Shown here: piece after piece, positions 26,503 to 35,506 of the stretch | Layout: the number at the start of each line of letters is the position of its first letter | Numbering within the stretch: position 1 is the first letter of the stretch | The notes under the pieces: model-generated | Seen by the model: only the letters and a program-made list of their open reading frames with translations | Database searches by the model: none | What the model was told of the DNA's origin: nothing | Program-made: the position numbers and the translations under genes | Assembly: GCF_935825525.1 (NCBI RefSeq) | Contig: NZ_CAKXZT010000144.1 | Coordinates: 1-46,786 of the forward strand | DNA from: Mesorhizobium escarrei | GTDB lineage: Bacteria; Pseudomonadota; Alphaproteobacteria; Rhizobiales; Rhizobiaceae | DNA: 46,786 bases | Direction: 5' to 3'

Positions 26503-27534
26503 ATGCATTCGCTCAAAATCCCGGATGAGATCGACCAAGATCGCCGCCGGTTCTTAGGCACCGCCGCGATGGCTGTCGCAGCCACCCGGCTCGGGCTGAT
26601 CGCTCCGGCAGCAGCACAGGCAACCAAAGAGCCAGCAACATCTTTCGGGCCATTGAATCAGATCGACGCCGGCGTGCTGAGCGTCGGCTACGCCGATATA
26701 GGACCTGCCGGCGGCCCCCCGGTTATCCTGCTGCACGGATGGCCATACGACATCCACACCTATGTCGATGTCGCGCCCTTGCTTGCGTCGAAGGGATACC
26801 GCGTGATCGTGCCGTATCTGCGCGGTTATGGCACGACGCGCTTTCTTTCAAGCGCGGTCCGAAACGGCCAGCAGTCGGCGATCGCGCTCGACATTATCGC
26901 CTTGATGGATGCTCTCAAGATCGACAAGGCTACCATCGGCGGTTGCGACTGGGGCGCTCGAACAGCCTGCATTGTCGCGGCGCTGTGGCCGGAGCGCTGT
27001 AAGGCTCTGGTTTCTGTGAGCGGCTATCTGATCGGTAGCCAGGAGGCCAGCAAGATGCCGCTGCCGCCGAAGGCGGAACTGCAATGGTGGTACCAGTACT
27101 ATTTCGCTACCGAGCGCGGCCAGGCCGGCTACGAGAAATACACGCGCGATTTCGCAAGACTCATCTGGCAGATCGCTTCGCCGAAATGGGCTTTCGACAA
27201 CGCGACTTTTGACCGCAGCGCGGCGGCCTTCGACAATCCGGATCATGTCGCGATCGTGATCCACAACTATCGCTGGAGGCTCGGCTTGGCCGAAGGCGAG
27301 CCGAAGTATGACGATCTCGAAAAGCGGCTTGCCGAGTTTCCCGTCATCACCGTGCCTACCATCACGCTTGAGGGTGATGCCAACGGCGCGCCACATCCGG
27401 ATCCGAGCGCCTACGCCATGAAATTCTCCGGCAAGTATGAGCACCGGACGATCGACGGCGGCATCGGGCACAATTTACCGCAGGAAGCTCCCCAAGCCTT
27501 CGCCAAAGCTGTCGTCGAAGCCGACGGTCATTGA
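26503..27534 (+). CDS. Tat-exported alpha/beta hydrolase (epoxide hydrolase/dehalogenase type)
   Basis: The N-terminus has a twin-arginine signal (DRRRFLGTAAMAVAA, about 13-27, cleavage after AAAQA). The catalytic fold follows: HGWP at 78-81 (oxyanion hole), nucleophile Asp149 in IGGCDWGAR, and a C-terminal GGIGHNLPQEAP with the base His. An Asp nucleophile marks epoxide hydrolases and haloalkane dehalogenases instead of esterases. Length (343) is usual for the family plus a Tat signal. It follows the DipZ-like gene by 29 bases, within the same run of plus-strand genes, and would act in the periplasm. Confidence 0.88.
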   Translation: MHSLKIPDEIDQDRRRFLGTAAMAVAATRLGLIAPAAAQATKEPATSFGPLNQIDAGVLSVGYADIGPAGGPPVILLHGWPYDIHTYVDVAPLLASKGYRVIVPYLRGYGTTRFLSSAVRNGQQSAIALDIIALMDALKIDKATIGGCDWGARTACIVAALWPERCKALVSVSGYLIGSQEASKMPLPPKAELQWWYQYYFATERGQAGYEKYTRDFARLIWQIASPKWAFDNATFDRSAAAFDNPDHVAIVIHNYRWRLGLAEGEPKYDDLEKRLAEFPVITVPTITLEGDANGAPHPDPSAYAMKFSGKYEHRTIDGGIGHNLPQEAPQAFAKAVVEADGH

Positions 27535-27647
27535 TCGGCCTATGGGCGCCGCTGGCAATGGACACGAAGAAGAGAACTACTTCCCAGTTACGCCGGACTT
27601 TGAACGGCTTTTGGCCGATTGGAACTAGCCCGCCAGAGAGGACGAAT

Positions 27648-28361
27648 ATGATTATCCAAGACTCCGTACTGTTCATAACGGGCGCAAATCGCGGGCTGGG
27701 TTTGGCCTTTGCTGAGCAAGCCTTTCAACGCGGCGCAAGAAAGATCTATGCCGGTGTGCGCAAACCCACTGATGAGAGCAGGCCGGGCATTATACAGGTC
27801 GGACTGGATGTAACCGATCACGCCTCAATAGCCGAAGCCGCGAACCAATGCGGCGATACAACCTTGCTGATCAACAACGCTGGCATTGCCCGCCTGACCA
27901 GCAGCACTCTTGACCCGAGTATGATCGAGGCAGCGCGGGAGATCATCGAGACAAACTATTTCGGAACGATCGCCGTCAGCCAGGCGTTTGCTCCGATCCT
28001 TGCCAGGAACGGCGGCGGAGCGATCATCAATGTGTTGTCCGACGCGACCTGGTATGCCCGGCCGATGCTTGCCGCATATTCGGCTTCGAAATCCGCGGCC
28101 TGGAGCTTCACAAACGCCTTGCGTATCGAACTCCGCGGCCAGAAGACGGCAGTGCTCGGTCTGCATTTGAGCTTCATGGATACGGACATGACCCATGGAT
28201 TCGACATGAAGAAAATCAGTCCGCAGCAGGCTGCGGAAGCCGCCTTGATCGGCCTTGAGGCTAACAAGGAAGAGGTGCTTGCTGATGATTTCACCAAAGA
28301 GGTTAAGCGAAGCCTCTCCAATGAACAGCCAATCTACCTCGACCCGCCACCACTTGGCTGA
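27648..28361 (+). CDS. Short-chain dehydrogenase/reductase (SDR)
   Basis: The start at ATG 27648 has AGAGAGGA upstream and precedes the Rossmann strand directly (SVLFITGANRGLGLAFAEQA). The motifs are complete: TGxxxGxG cofactor site at about 11-17, NNAG at about 75-78, Ser in INVLSDATW and the YSASK active-site Tyr/Lys. The 237-residue length is usual for classical SDRs. Dinucleotide-dependent oxidation or reduction of an unknown alcohol or ketone is expected. It is the last gene of the plus-strand detoxification cluster, 113 bases after the alpha/beta hydrolase. Confidence 0.9.
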   Translation: MIIQDSVLFITGANRGLGLAFAEQAFQRGARKIYAGVRKPTDESRPGIIQVGLDVTDHASIAEAANQCGDTTLLINNAGIARLTSSTLDPSMIEAAREIIETNYFGTIAVSQAFAPILARNGGGAIINVLSDATWYARPMLAAYSASKSAAWSFTNALRIELRGQKTAVLGLHLSFMDTDMTHGFDMKKISPQQAAEAALIGLEANKEEVLADDFTKEVKRSLSNEQPIYLDPPPLG

Positions 28362-28457
28362 ATGGCATAGCTGTGATTGGCTTCCAGTCGTCCGGCCGGT
28401 CAGTCATTGACGACCGCCCGTGCTGAAAGCAGTCATTGTTCGTTCCTGCTCAATGTC

Positions 28458-29172
28458 CGCAAGGGGTCAATTCTTCCGGTTCTCGAGCTGGAAGGTTTCG
28501 CCGGCCGAATCTTTGTAGTGGCTCGTTTCGCGCAATCCCGCCGTGTGCATGTCTTTTCACGATGCCGCCGCCGAATCTACGATGAGAGCCTTGCGGGCCT
28601 AGGCGAGGGCAGGGCGCTAGGCTAACTTACCGCTGACCTCGATCGGCCTCTCCGCTGTTTTGCCGGCCATTCCAACAGAAGTGAAGCGGATCGAAGCGCA
28701 GGGAAAAAATCGCACGCTTGCGCGCAATATCGCGCCCTGGCGTGGATTAGGGCGTTGGCTCCCCGGGCTGAACGAAACTGCGAACTACGAGCTGCCGATC
28801 CCCTTCGAAACTACGCCACAGCCCACTTTCAAGATTCGCAAGCGCGACCGCGAGCGTGCCGAGCGCATCCGATTAGACGGTGGTCCGAAGCCGACATTGA
28901 GGGAACGCGCCGTCCGGCTCGCTCTTGAGAAGGGCGAAGTCAGGACAAAGGACCTGACGGACATCGGCGTTCCTCGTTGCTACCTCGCCCGCATATGTGA
29001 GGAAGGGTTGCTCGTGAAGGTGGGTTACGGCCGCTATCGTGCGGCCGTTCCCAAAGCGGCTTGATGGCACGATAAGTACGGCTCTTGAGGGCACAGAGCC
29101 GGAGAAGGATCAGGTACGCTGGCGCAGAAGAGGCGGGCTTGTGCTCTGGAACGGGCAAGTAGCGCCAGAAGT
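28458..29172 (+). repeat. Dispersed repeat with AbiEi-type HTH segment, copy 3 of 3
   Basis: Third copy, colinear with 632-1290 and 19936-20722. Its left edge is at about the GGTCAATTCTTCCGG block. The further-upstream 55 bases shared by copies 1 and 2 are absent here, where it follows a different sequence ending TGTCCGCAAG. It has the longest open reading frame of the three. Confidence 0.75.
28660..29064 (+). CDS. Solo AbiEi-type winged-helix protein, repeat copy 3
   Basis: The longest version, 134 residues from a TTG. The N-terminal 45 residues (VKRIEAQGKNRTLARNIAPW) are open only in this copy and may not be translated. ANYELPIPFETTPQPTFKIR begins the conserved part. It is followed by the basic linker KRDRERAERIR and the winged helix ALEKGEVRTKDLTDIGVPRC, YLARICEEGLLVKVGYGRYR. 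The AbiEi N-terminal domain is a DNA-binding module that autoregulates type IV toxin-antitoxin operons. No toxin gene is adjacent. Start uncertain; the GTG/TTG-type starts differ among copies. Confidence 0.55.
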   Translation: MPAIPTEVKRIEAQGKNRTLARNIAPWRGLGRWLPGLNETANYELPIPFETTPQPTFKIRKRDRERAERIRLDGGPKPTLRERAVRLALEKGEVRTKDLTDIGVPRCYLARICEEGLLVKVGYGRYRAAVPKAA

Positions 29173-29634
29173 TGACCTTCAGCCCTAGCTGGGAGAATGG
29201 CAGCCCTTGTCTAAAAAAGCTGACGCCCGGCCGGAACAACGGCCGCGTCTCCTCGGTGTGACGGTGAACTGCCCGCTATTTTGACCGGACACCTGGCGTC
29301 GGCGGAAAGACTCAAGATTTCCTTCAGGATAGGCTTATGTCGAAGGACTATCAGCGGACGAGGTGATCACGGGCGCAGCCCGTCGGCAGCGCCGTGCGCT
29401 GGACCTTCACTGAGAACCTCGAAAGCGGCGGCCGCTATGTGTTCGGCGCACCGACCGCGCCGGAGCTGATGTCGGCAGCGTCGCAGATCAGACAGTAAGC
29501 GCGCAGCTTCGGTGCCAGGCGCACGAAACAGGCGAGCTTGGCGCACGTCTACGTTGCGAGCAACCACGTTCTCCAGCGTGCGCCGGAGTGCGGAGAAATC
29601 TGGGAATACAGCATTTCGCTGGGCCGACGAATGA
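29173..29634. other. Intergenic stretch with a possible gene fragment
   Basis: A plus-strand frame near 29397-29500 reads WTFTENLESGGRYVFGAPTA and PELMSAASQIRQ before stopping, which looks like a protein fragment of unknown origin. No start, ribosome binding site or neighbouring continuation is visible. Confidence 0.3.
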
Positions 29635-29895
29635 CTACGCGAACATATTCGGCCCGATCTCCCCGCTAATTTCAATGATCACATCAGCGGGGATATTGTT
29701 TCTTCGCGCCGCGGCCCGAATAGCTTCCGGATTAGGCGCCTCGTAAAGGCAATAGGTCTTTTTCTTATCGGCGCTGAGAAAGGAGAAGATCCACTGGACG
29801 CCTTCCTGATCATTGATCAGATTGACGTTTTCAATTCCCTCCTTCGTGAGGTCGAGCCGTTCTGCAAAAGTTCGTTCGATAACGTAGCGTGGCAT
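29635..29895 (-). CDS. DUF4242 (SCO4226-like nickel-binding) family protein
   Basis: The ATG at 29895 has GGGAGGAG nine bases upstream; a longer frame to 29928 would include this site and is rejected. The 86-residue protein begins MPRYVIERTFAERLDL and has YCLYEAPNPEAIRAAARRNN and PADVIIEISGEI. This is the ferredoxin-like DUF4242 family, some members of which bind nickel. It lies 47 bases after the large cyclase/ATPase gene on the same strand, so co-transcription is likely. Function unknown. Confidence 0.85.
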   Translation of the reverse strand: MPRYVIERTFAERLDLTKEGIENVNLINDQEGVQWIFSFLSADKKKTYCLYEAPNPEAIRAAARRNNIPADVIIEISGEIGPNMFA

Positions 29896-29942
29896 GAGAG
29901 GCTCCTCCCAATTATTTTGACGCCGCAAAGCATGAGCTAGGC

Positions 29943-32900
29943 CTAATGCAGGGTCTGCTGCATTTTTTTCTTCAAGCGGACCATATCGAGTTCGGCCGCA
30001 ATTGCCGAGGCTTGCTCCGACAGCGACATTGCTCTCTCGATGGCTTTTTTGCTACCAACTTTCAGGAGCATATCTGCATATACAGCTTGTGTATGCGCGA
30101 GCCAAGGTCGTGCCCCGCTTGCTGCGTTCATCTCAAGCGCGTGCTCAAAATGCTCCGCGGCCCTTTCAAAGTCGCCCAGCTCGCCAGACAACATTCCCAG
30201 ATAGCGGCTCGCCGCGCCAAAGCAGACGGTTGCGACACCTGCCGTGATGGTCATGTCCTTGTAGGCGAGCATTAGGTCGTAGATCCTTTGTGCCGCCTTT
30301 GTATCGCCAAGACTGATTGCGACTTCCGATAGGAACGAGAGGGATGCGCTGCGTTTCGCATCCAGAGGCATTTCGAAACCATTGCGCGCCAGCTCATTTA
30401 ATCTGCGCTGCGCTGCATCCCGATAGCCCAAATCGGCCGCGATCAAAGCAAAACCTGGCAACCAGGTGGTTTCGTCGGGATTCTCTTCGATGAGATGCTT
30501 CATGACCGGTGCGACTTCCGAGAGGCGGCTCTGCTCGCGCCGGATTGCGAACATCTGCATGCCATAGACGCCATCGACTTCAGCGCCATGCGTCTGTCTG
30601 CCCAAGTTAAGCGCCTCTCTAGCAAGTGTCTCCGCGGTAGTGAATCGTCCATCGAGAATGGCCATCATAGCCTGGGCATGCCTGGCGAGCCACGAGATGT
30701 TGAGACGCTGGCGTAGCATCCCAAGTTCCTCCAACCCGTCAACCGCTCGATCGGCACGCGCGCGATTGCCCAGCTCGGTGGAGACGTAGACGTCGATTGC
30801 AAGGGCTCGGCCTCGCAGGTCGTCGTCGTTGATGCCGCCTGAGAGGCGCGTTAGTTCATCCAAGCGAGTAGTCCGATCGTTCACCTCCGCAGCAGACCTA
30901 ACTGTCGTGGGAGTCACGAATGGCAGGACAAAAAGATCGAAAAGTGAAGCCTTGTCACCAAGCCGCCGGGCCAGATTGACACCTTCCTTATGGCATTTGG
31001 CGCTGTGCTTACTGTCGCCGAGGAACAAATATGCGCGGGCAAGCCGGCAGAGAAGCTGGCACCGCGTCCTCTGATCGTTGGGATCGATCTTGCCCATTGC
31101 TTCCGTGAGAAGCTGGAGCGATTCGCCTAGCGGCTTCGCGGAAAGGAACTGGGCGCCGTCAAAACCGAGCGCACAGCGGATGAAGGCTTTTGTATCGCCG
31201 GCTTCGCGGGCCAATTGCGCGGTCAGCTTGTATTTTGCTACTGCCTCCGACAAGCGGCCTGCAGCGCTCAGTGCCTCGCCAAGCTTTAGAGTCGCCTCGA
31301 GCAGTTCCTTTTGCCGGGCTGGACCTTCCGGCAGGTGCTCCGCGAAAGCGAGAGCGTTCTCAAAATGATCGACCGCCTCGTAGTTGGCTGATCGTCCAAG
31401 CGCGCGTTCGCCGGCCTTCATCCAGTAGGGGAATGCAAGCTCGTTTTGCTGTGCCATGACGTAGTGCTGGGCGATGAGCTCGGGCTGTGTAACGGCGAGA
31501 TCGGGGTATGCGTCGACGAGGGTCTTGGCTATGGCTTCGTGATAATGCCGGCGGCGCCGGCTGAGGAGCGACTGATACGCCGTATCCTGGATGAGCGCAT
31601 GGCGAAAAACGAGCGCGTCCCGTACCACGCCGCCGACCACGACGAGCTGGGTGGACATGAGTTGGTGCAGCGCGTCGTCGAGAGCCCGGTCGTCGAGACC
31701 GGTGACCTTCGAAAGAAGGCCACGATCGAATTCCCTGCCGATCACAGAGGCAATTTGCGCCACCTCCTTGGCTGCGGCTGTCAAACGATCGAGCCGGGCC
31801 ATGAGGGAGCCCTGCAGACTATCCGGGATCTCGACGTTGAGCGAAGCCACCTTTCCGCTCTCCAGGATCGAGCGCGTGAGCTCTTCCACGAACAGCGGCA
31901 CGCCGTCCGTTCGATCCGCGATCTTATCGGCAAGCTGATCCGGCACATCGGCGAGCATCGATTCGATCAGCTCGCGCATCTGCTGCTTCGTCAGACGCCC
32001 GATAGCGAGCGTCGTCACTTGCGCCAGTCCAGTTGCCCAGCTCGCGGTCCATTCCGGCCGGTGCGTCACAACGACAAGTATGGCCGCGCCATGCACGCGG
32101 CTCACAACCTCTTGCAGCACTTCACTGGTCGACGGATCGATCCAGTGCGCATCCTCAACGACAAAGAGCACCGGCGCGATCTTCGCCGCGAGCAGCAACC
32201 GGTTCGCCAACGTGCGGACGATGAGTTCCTTGCGCTGCGGGGCGGAGAGGTCGAGCGACTGGTATTCGTCGCCGACGTCGAGCGAGAGGAGCTCGGCATA
32301 GATCGATCCGACATCCGAGGGATTTTCCCCGTAGCGCTGAAGAATCGTGCGGAATTTCTCGGCGCGCATGGCTTGATCGTCGGCCGGGGAAAAGCCCGCG
32401 AGCCGGCTTAGGCGCTGGATGATAGGATAGAAGGCCGAGGTGGTGTGATAGGGCGAACACTGCAACCGGATAAGTTCATACTGGTTCTCATGCAGCCGTT
32501 CCTCGAGCGTATCGACGAGGCGCGATTTTCCGATCCCCGCCTCTCCCGACACGAAGACCGCTTGGCCCTGGCCGCTCTTTGCCAGTTCCCAGCGCTCGAG
32601 CAGTATGCCGATTTCGCTGGTTCGGCCGACGAATTTCGACAGCGCGCTGGCGTGCGCGGCATCGAAACGGCTTTCCACCTCTCGTTCGCCTCGGACCGCG
32701 AACAGGGCAACGGGTGATTTGAAGCCTTTCAACTCCTGCGTACCGAGGCTCTCAATTTCGAAGGACTGCCCGGCGAGCCGGCGGGTGCTGTCAGCCACCA
32801 CGATCTGGCCAGGTTCGGCAGTGCCCTGCAGGCGAGCTGCGAGATTGGGAGTGTCCCCTGCGATCGAGGCGCGTTCGTTCGCGCTGCTGCCGGCAATATC

Positions 32901-33497
32901 GCCGACGACCACGTGCCCCGATGCGATGCCGATACGCGCCTTTAGTTGCTCGCCGTCCGGCGACTGAAAGGCCTCGACTGCAGCGAGCGCCTGGAGGCCT
33001 GCCCGAATGGAACGCTCGGCATGATCCTCGTAGGCCATGGGCCATCCGAAATACGCAAGCACGCCGTCTCCGAGGTACTTGGCGACATAGCCGCCAAAGC
33101 GCGTGATCGCGCCCGCGACGCTATCCTGATAACGGCGCGTCAGTTCGTGCATGTCTTCCGGATCGAGCCGCGCCGATAGTGCCGTCGAGCCGACTAAGTC
33201 ACAGAAGAGCACACTGAGAAGCCGGCGGTCAGCAGTCGGTTCCTGCGGGGCTTCGGTGGTCTGAGTCTCGGACTCCTCGAGTGGAGGCGAAACCTGAGGG
33301 GGTCCATGGAGATTAGGCTGCGCAAGTCCGTTGATTGCGGCCAACATGATTTTCCGGTGCCCAAGCGAGACACCAAGTTCCTGCAGGTCGGCTTGCGTGA
33401 TATGCGGAAGCGCTCGAAAGTCGACGTCGTTCCGGACGAACGTCTCCGTGTATTTGCCAAGGCCGAGCTGGCTCAGCCAATCCTCAATCGTCTGCAT
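29943..33497 (-). CDS. SAM-domain class III adenylate cyclase / AAA ATPase / TPR protein
   Basis: From ATG 33497 (1184 residues; a longer start at 33542 is possible) the order is: SAM domain (TIEDWLSQLGLGKYTETF to about 60), class III cyclase (about 90-270) and ATPase. In the cyclase, SVLFCDLVGSTALSARLDPE carries metal-binding Asp100, KYLGDGVLAYFGW the second Asp144, and DTPNLAARLQGTAEPG the Asn near 219. The ATPase has FVGRTSEIG at about 289 and Walker A GEAGIGKS at 318-325, then FVVEDAHWIDPST. The C-terminal 550 residues are TPR-like helical repeats. This architecture is abundant in rhizobia and presumed to regulate cyclase activity through the ATPase/TPR sensor. It is divergent from the FAD oxidoreductase gene. 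Confidence 0.9.
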   Translation of the reverse strand: MQTIEDWLSQLGLGKYTETFVRNDVDFRALPHITQADLQELGVSLGHRKIMLAAINGLAQPNLHGPPQVSPPLEESETQTTEAPQEPTADRRLLSVLFCDLVGSTALSARLDPEDMHELTRRYQDSVAGAITRFGGYVAKYLGDGVLAYFGWPMAYEDHAERSIRAGLQALAAVEAFQSPDGEQLKARIGIASGHVVVGDIAGSSANERASIAGDTPNLAARLQGTAEPGQIVVADSTRRLAGQSFEIESLGTQELKGFKSPVALFAVRGEREVESRFDAAHASALSKFVGRTSEIGILLERWELAKSGQGQAVFVSGEAGIGKSRLVDTLEERLHENQYELIRLQCSPYHTTSAFYPIIQRLSRLAGFSPADDQAMRAEKFRTILQRYGENPSDVGSIYAELLSLDVGDEYQSLDLSAPQRKELIVRTLANRLLLAAKIAPVLFVVEDAHWIDPSTSEVLQEVVSRVHGAAILVVVTHRPEWTASWATGLAQVTTLAIGRLTKQQMRELIESMLADVPDQLADKIADRTDGVPLFVEELTRSILESGKVASLNVEIPDSLQGSLMARLDRLTAAAKEVAQIASVIGREFDRGLLSKVTGLDDRALDDALHQLMSTQLVVVGGVVRDALVFRHALIQDTAYQSLLSRRRRHYHEAIAKTLVDAYPDLAVTQPELIAQHYVMAQQNELAFPYWMKAGERALGRSANYEAVDHFENALAFAEHLPEGPARQKELLEATLKLGEALSAAGRLSEAVAKYKLTAQLAREAGDTKAFIRCALGFDGAQFLSAKPLGESLQLLTEAMGKIDPNDQRTRCQLLCRLARAYLFLGDSKHSAKCHKEGVNLARRLGDKASLFDLFVLPFVTPTTVRSAAEVNDRTTRLDELTRLSGGINDDDLRGRALAIDVYVSTELGNRARADRAVDGLEELGMLRQRLNISWLARHAQAMMAILDGRFTTAETLAREALNLGRQTHGAEVDGVYGMQMFAIRREQSRLSEVAPVMKHLIEENPDETTWLPGFALIAADLGYRDAAQRRLNELARNGFEMPLDAKRSASLSFLSEVAISLGDTKAAQRIYDLMLAYKDMTITAGVATVCFGAASRYLGMLSGELGDFERAAEHFEHALEMNAASGARPWLAHTQAVYADMLLKVGSKKAIERAMSLSEQASAIAAELDMVRLKKKMQQTLH

Positions 33498-33827
33498 GGC
33501 GCGTGGTGACCCGCATTGCAATTCTGATAATAGCGCCAACATCGTCGCCGCACCATGTTGCAGATCGGAAGCGCGGTGCGATCCGAGTCGGGCCCATTTC
33601 TCAACTCATCAAGGTAGCATCAGCCTGGGAGGGTCCGCGTCAACGCAGGTGCTGCACAATCAAATTGCACTTGGACCGGGCGCATTTTCGGAGCAAGATG
33701 AGAGCAATTCGAAGGCCACCAGTGCGGCCAAGATTTTGGCTGATAGCGGATTGGGAGACGAAGCTGGAACACGCCTGATTGGTCCGAAACTCGGATTTCC
33801 TCAGGCCGTGCTTCTCGGGAGGGTGCG
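33498..33827. promoter_or_regulatory. Divergent intergenic region, cyclase and FAD oxidoreductase
   Basis: About 330 bases between divergent genes, expected to hold both promoters. No clear -35/-10 pair or operator palindrome could be singled out. The right edge carries GGGAGG, the ribosome binding site of the 33828 gene. Confidence 0.35.
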
Positions 33828-35210
33828 ATGAATGACGAGGAAATCGGGAAGTTCGCGCAGAGTCTCCGTGGTACCCTAATTGCTCGCGATCATGTCGACT
33901 ACGATGAAGTCCGCAAGCTTTACAATGGTATGATCGACAAGCGGCCGCTGTTGATCGCACGCTGTGTAGATGTCGGCGATGTGATTGCAGCCGTTAACTT
34001 CGGCCGCGACAGCAATCTTGCCATCGCCATCCGCGGCGGCGGCCATAACGGACCCGGATTCGGCAGCGTCGACGACGGCCTCGTCATCGATCTGTCGATG
34101 ATGAAGGGCGTGCGCGTCGATCCGGCAAACCGGACCGTGCGTGTAGGGGCCGGCTGCGTGACGGGTGAAGTTGACCACGCCACCCATGCCTTCGGTCTTG
34201 CAATCCCTTTCGGCATTGTCTCGACAACGGGGGTTGCCGGCCTCACTCTCAGCGGCGGCCATGGCTATCTTAGCCGCCAATACGGGCTCGCCATCGATAA
34301 TCTGATCGAGGCTGATGTGGTTCTGCCGGACGGCACGTTTGTTATCGCGAACAAGACGAACAGCCCGGATCTCCTATGGGGACTGCGCGGCGGCGGTGGA
34401 AATTTTGGCGTCGTCACCAGTTTCCTTTTTGAGGCGCACCCCGCAAGCACGGTCTATGGCGGGCCGATCTTCTGGGAGCTGGAAGACGCGGCCAGGATCA
34501 TGCGGTGGTACCGTGACTTTCAGGCAACCGCGCCGGATGAGTTCTACGTCTTCCTCGGGCTGCAAACGGTTCCGTCCGGCGATCCGTTCCCGAAGGGCCA
34601 TTGGGGCAAGAAGATCTGCGTCCTCGTCGTGTCGCACAACGGAGCGGGGGCGGAGGGCGAGAAGGCTGTCAACACAGTCCGCGCGGCACTTCCCAAGCCG
34701 ATCATCGATTTTGCGGGCCCGATCCCTTACATGGCGCTGCAGGGCATGTTCGACGGGCTGTATCCGAAAGGCTTGCAGTGGTACTGGAAGGGCGACTTCG
34801 TGAAGACGCTGCCCGACGCCGCGATCGAGACCCACATCCAGCAGGCTGCGATGGTGCCCAGCGAAGCTTCCTGCATGCATCTCTATCCGATCGATGGCGC
34901 CGTTCATCGCAGGGCGGGAGACGAAACGGCATGGAACTGCCGCGATGCCACCTGGTCGATGGTGATCGCTGGAGTCGGCTCCGATCCGAGCCAGGCGCCG
35001 GCTCTGAAGAAATGGGCAAAGAACTATTGGGAGGCGGTTCACCCGTTCGATCTCGGCGGCGCTTACCCGAACTTCATGATGGACGACGAAGGTGAGACAC
35101 GCCTCAAGGCGACCTACGGCGGCAATTACAAACGCCTCGGCAAGCTGAAGAAGAAATACGACCCGAGCAACCTGTTCCGGGTGAACCAGAACATCCGCCC
35201 AGCGGCCTGA
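33828..35210 (+). CDS. FAD-binding oxidoreductase of the berberine bridge enzyme type
   Basis: GGGAGG lies six bases before the ATG. The 460-residue protein has the PCMH-type FAD domain: RPLLIARCVDVGDVIAAVNF, then RGGGHNGPGFGS at 69-80, where His73 is the usual covalent FAD attachment residue. TLSGGHGYLSRQYGLAIDN and LLWGLRGGGGNFGVVTSF follow, and the BBE C-terminal motif YDPSNLFRVNQNI ends it. The cysteine used for bicovalent attachment in plant enzymes is not evident in the usual context. It would oxidise a sugar or an alcohol-type substrate, unknown. No signal peptide. Monocistronic, divergent from the cyclase. Confidence 0.9.
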   Translation: MNDEEIGKFAQSLRGTLIARDHVDYDEVRKLYNGMIDKRPLLIARCVDVGDVIAAVNFGRDSNLAIAIRGGGHNGPGFGSVDDGLVIDLSMMKGVRVDPANRTVRVGAGCVTGEVDHATHAFGLAIPFGIVSTTGVAGLTLSGGHGYLSRQYGLAIDNLIEADVVLPDGTFVIANKTNSPDLLWGLRGGGGNFGVVTSFLFEAHPASTVYGGPIFWELEDAARIMRWYRDFQATAPDEFYVFLGLQTVPSGDPFPKGHWGKKICVLVVSHNGAGAEGEKAVNTVRAALPKPIIDFAGPIPYMALQGMFDGLYPKGLQWYWKGDFVKTLPDAAIETHIQQAAMVPSEASCMHLYPIDGAVHRRAGDETAWNCRDATWSMVIAGVGSDPSQAPALKKWAKNYWEAVHPFDLGGAYPNFMMDDEGETRLKATYGGNYKRLGKLKKKYDPSNLFRVNQNIRPAA

Positions 35211-35320
35211 CGCCCCCGGGGCACGTCGACGCCTTCACGCGCAGCAATACCGCGGGGCATAAAGTTCTGGTTTGCGGGTCAGGACTTGGCCTTTGATTTC
35301 TTCGGCAGAAGGTCCGAGAA

Positions 35321-35399
35321 GGTGAAGGTTTTTCAACGCGGGCCGATGTCGATCCAGCCCCAACCCTCGTGCCGCGGCCCGCATCGAAAAACCTTCACC
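35321..35399. repeat. Long imperfect inverted repeat (hairpin)
   Basis: Arms of 25 bases (35321-35345 and 35375-35399) pair with only two mismatches around a 29-base loop. The left arm starts GGTGAAGGTTTTTC and the right arm ends GAAAAACCTTCACC. It lies between the convergent FAD oxidoreductase and haemoglobin genes, where it could terminate or stabilise both transcripts, or be a miniature mobile element. No T-run follows. Confidence 0.7.
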
Positions 35400-35506
35400 A
35401 AAGCAGACTTTCGCGTAACCACCGGAGTCGACCCCTTGCGGACCCTTCCATCGAAGGCGTCGTACGGGAAGACCTGACCCATCCGGCAGCGTGTAGCGGA
35501 TAAGTC

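Noticed and set aside
27542..27628. 28-codon frame (MGAAGNGHEEENYFPVTPDF...) between the alpha/beta hydrolase and SDR genes
   Set aside because: Protein-like, but too short, without a ribosome binding site or family match; may be a remnant of a lost gene end.
29397..29500. Fragment WTFTENLESGGRYVFGAPTA as a transposase or IS66 piece
   Set aside because: No conserved motif of any IS family could be matched, so it was left as unidentified.
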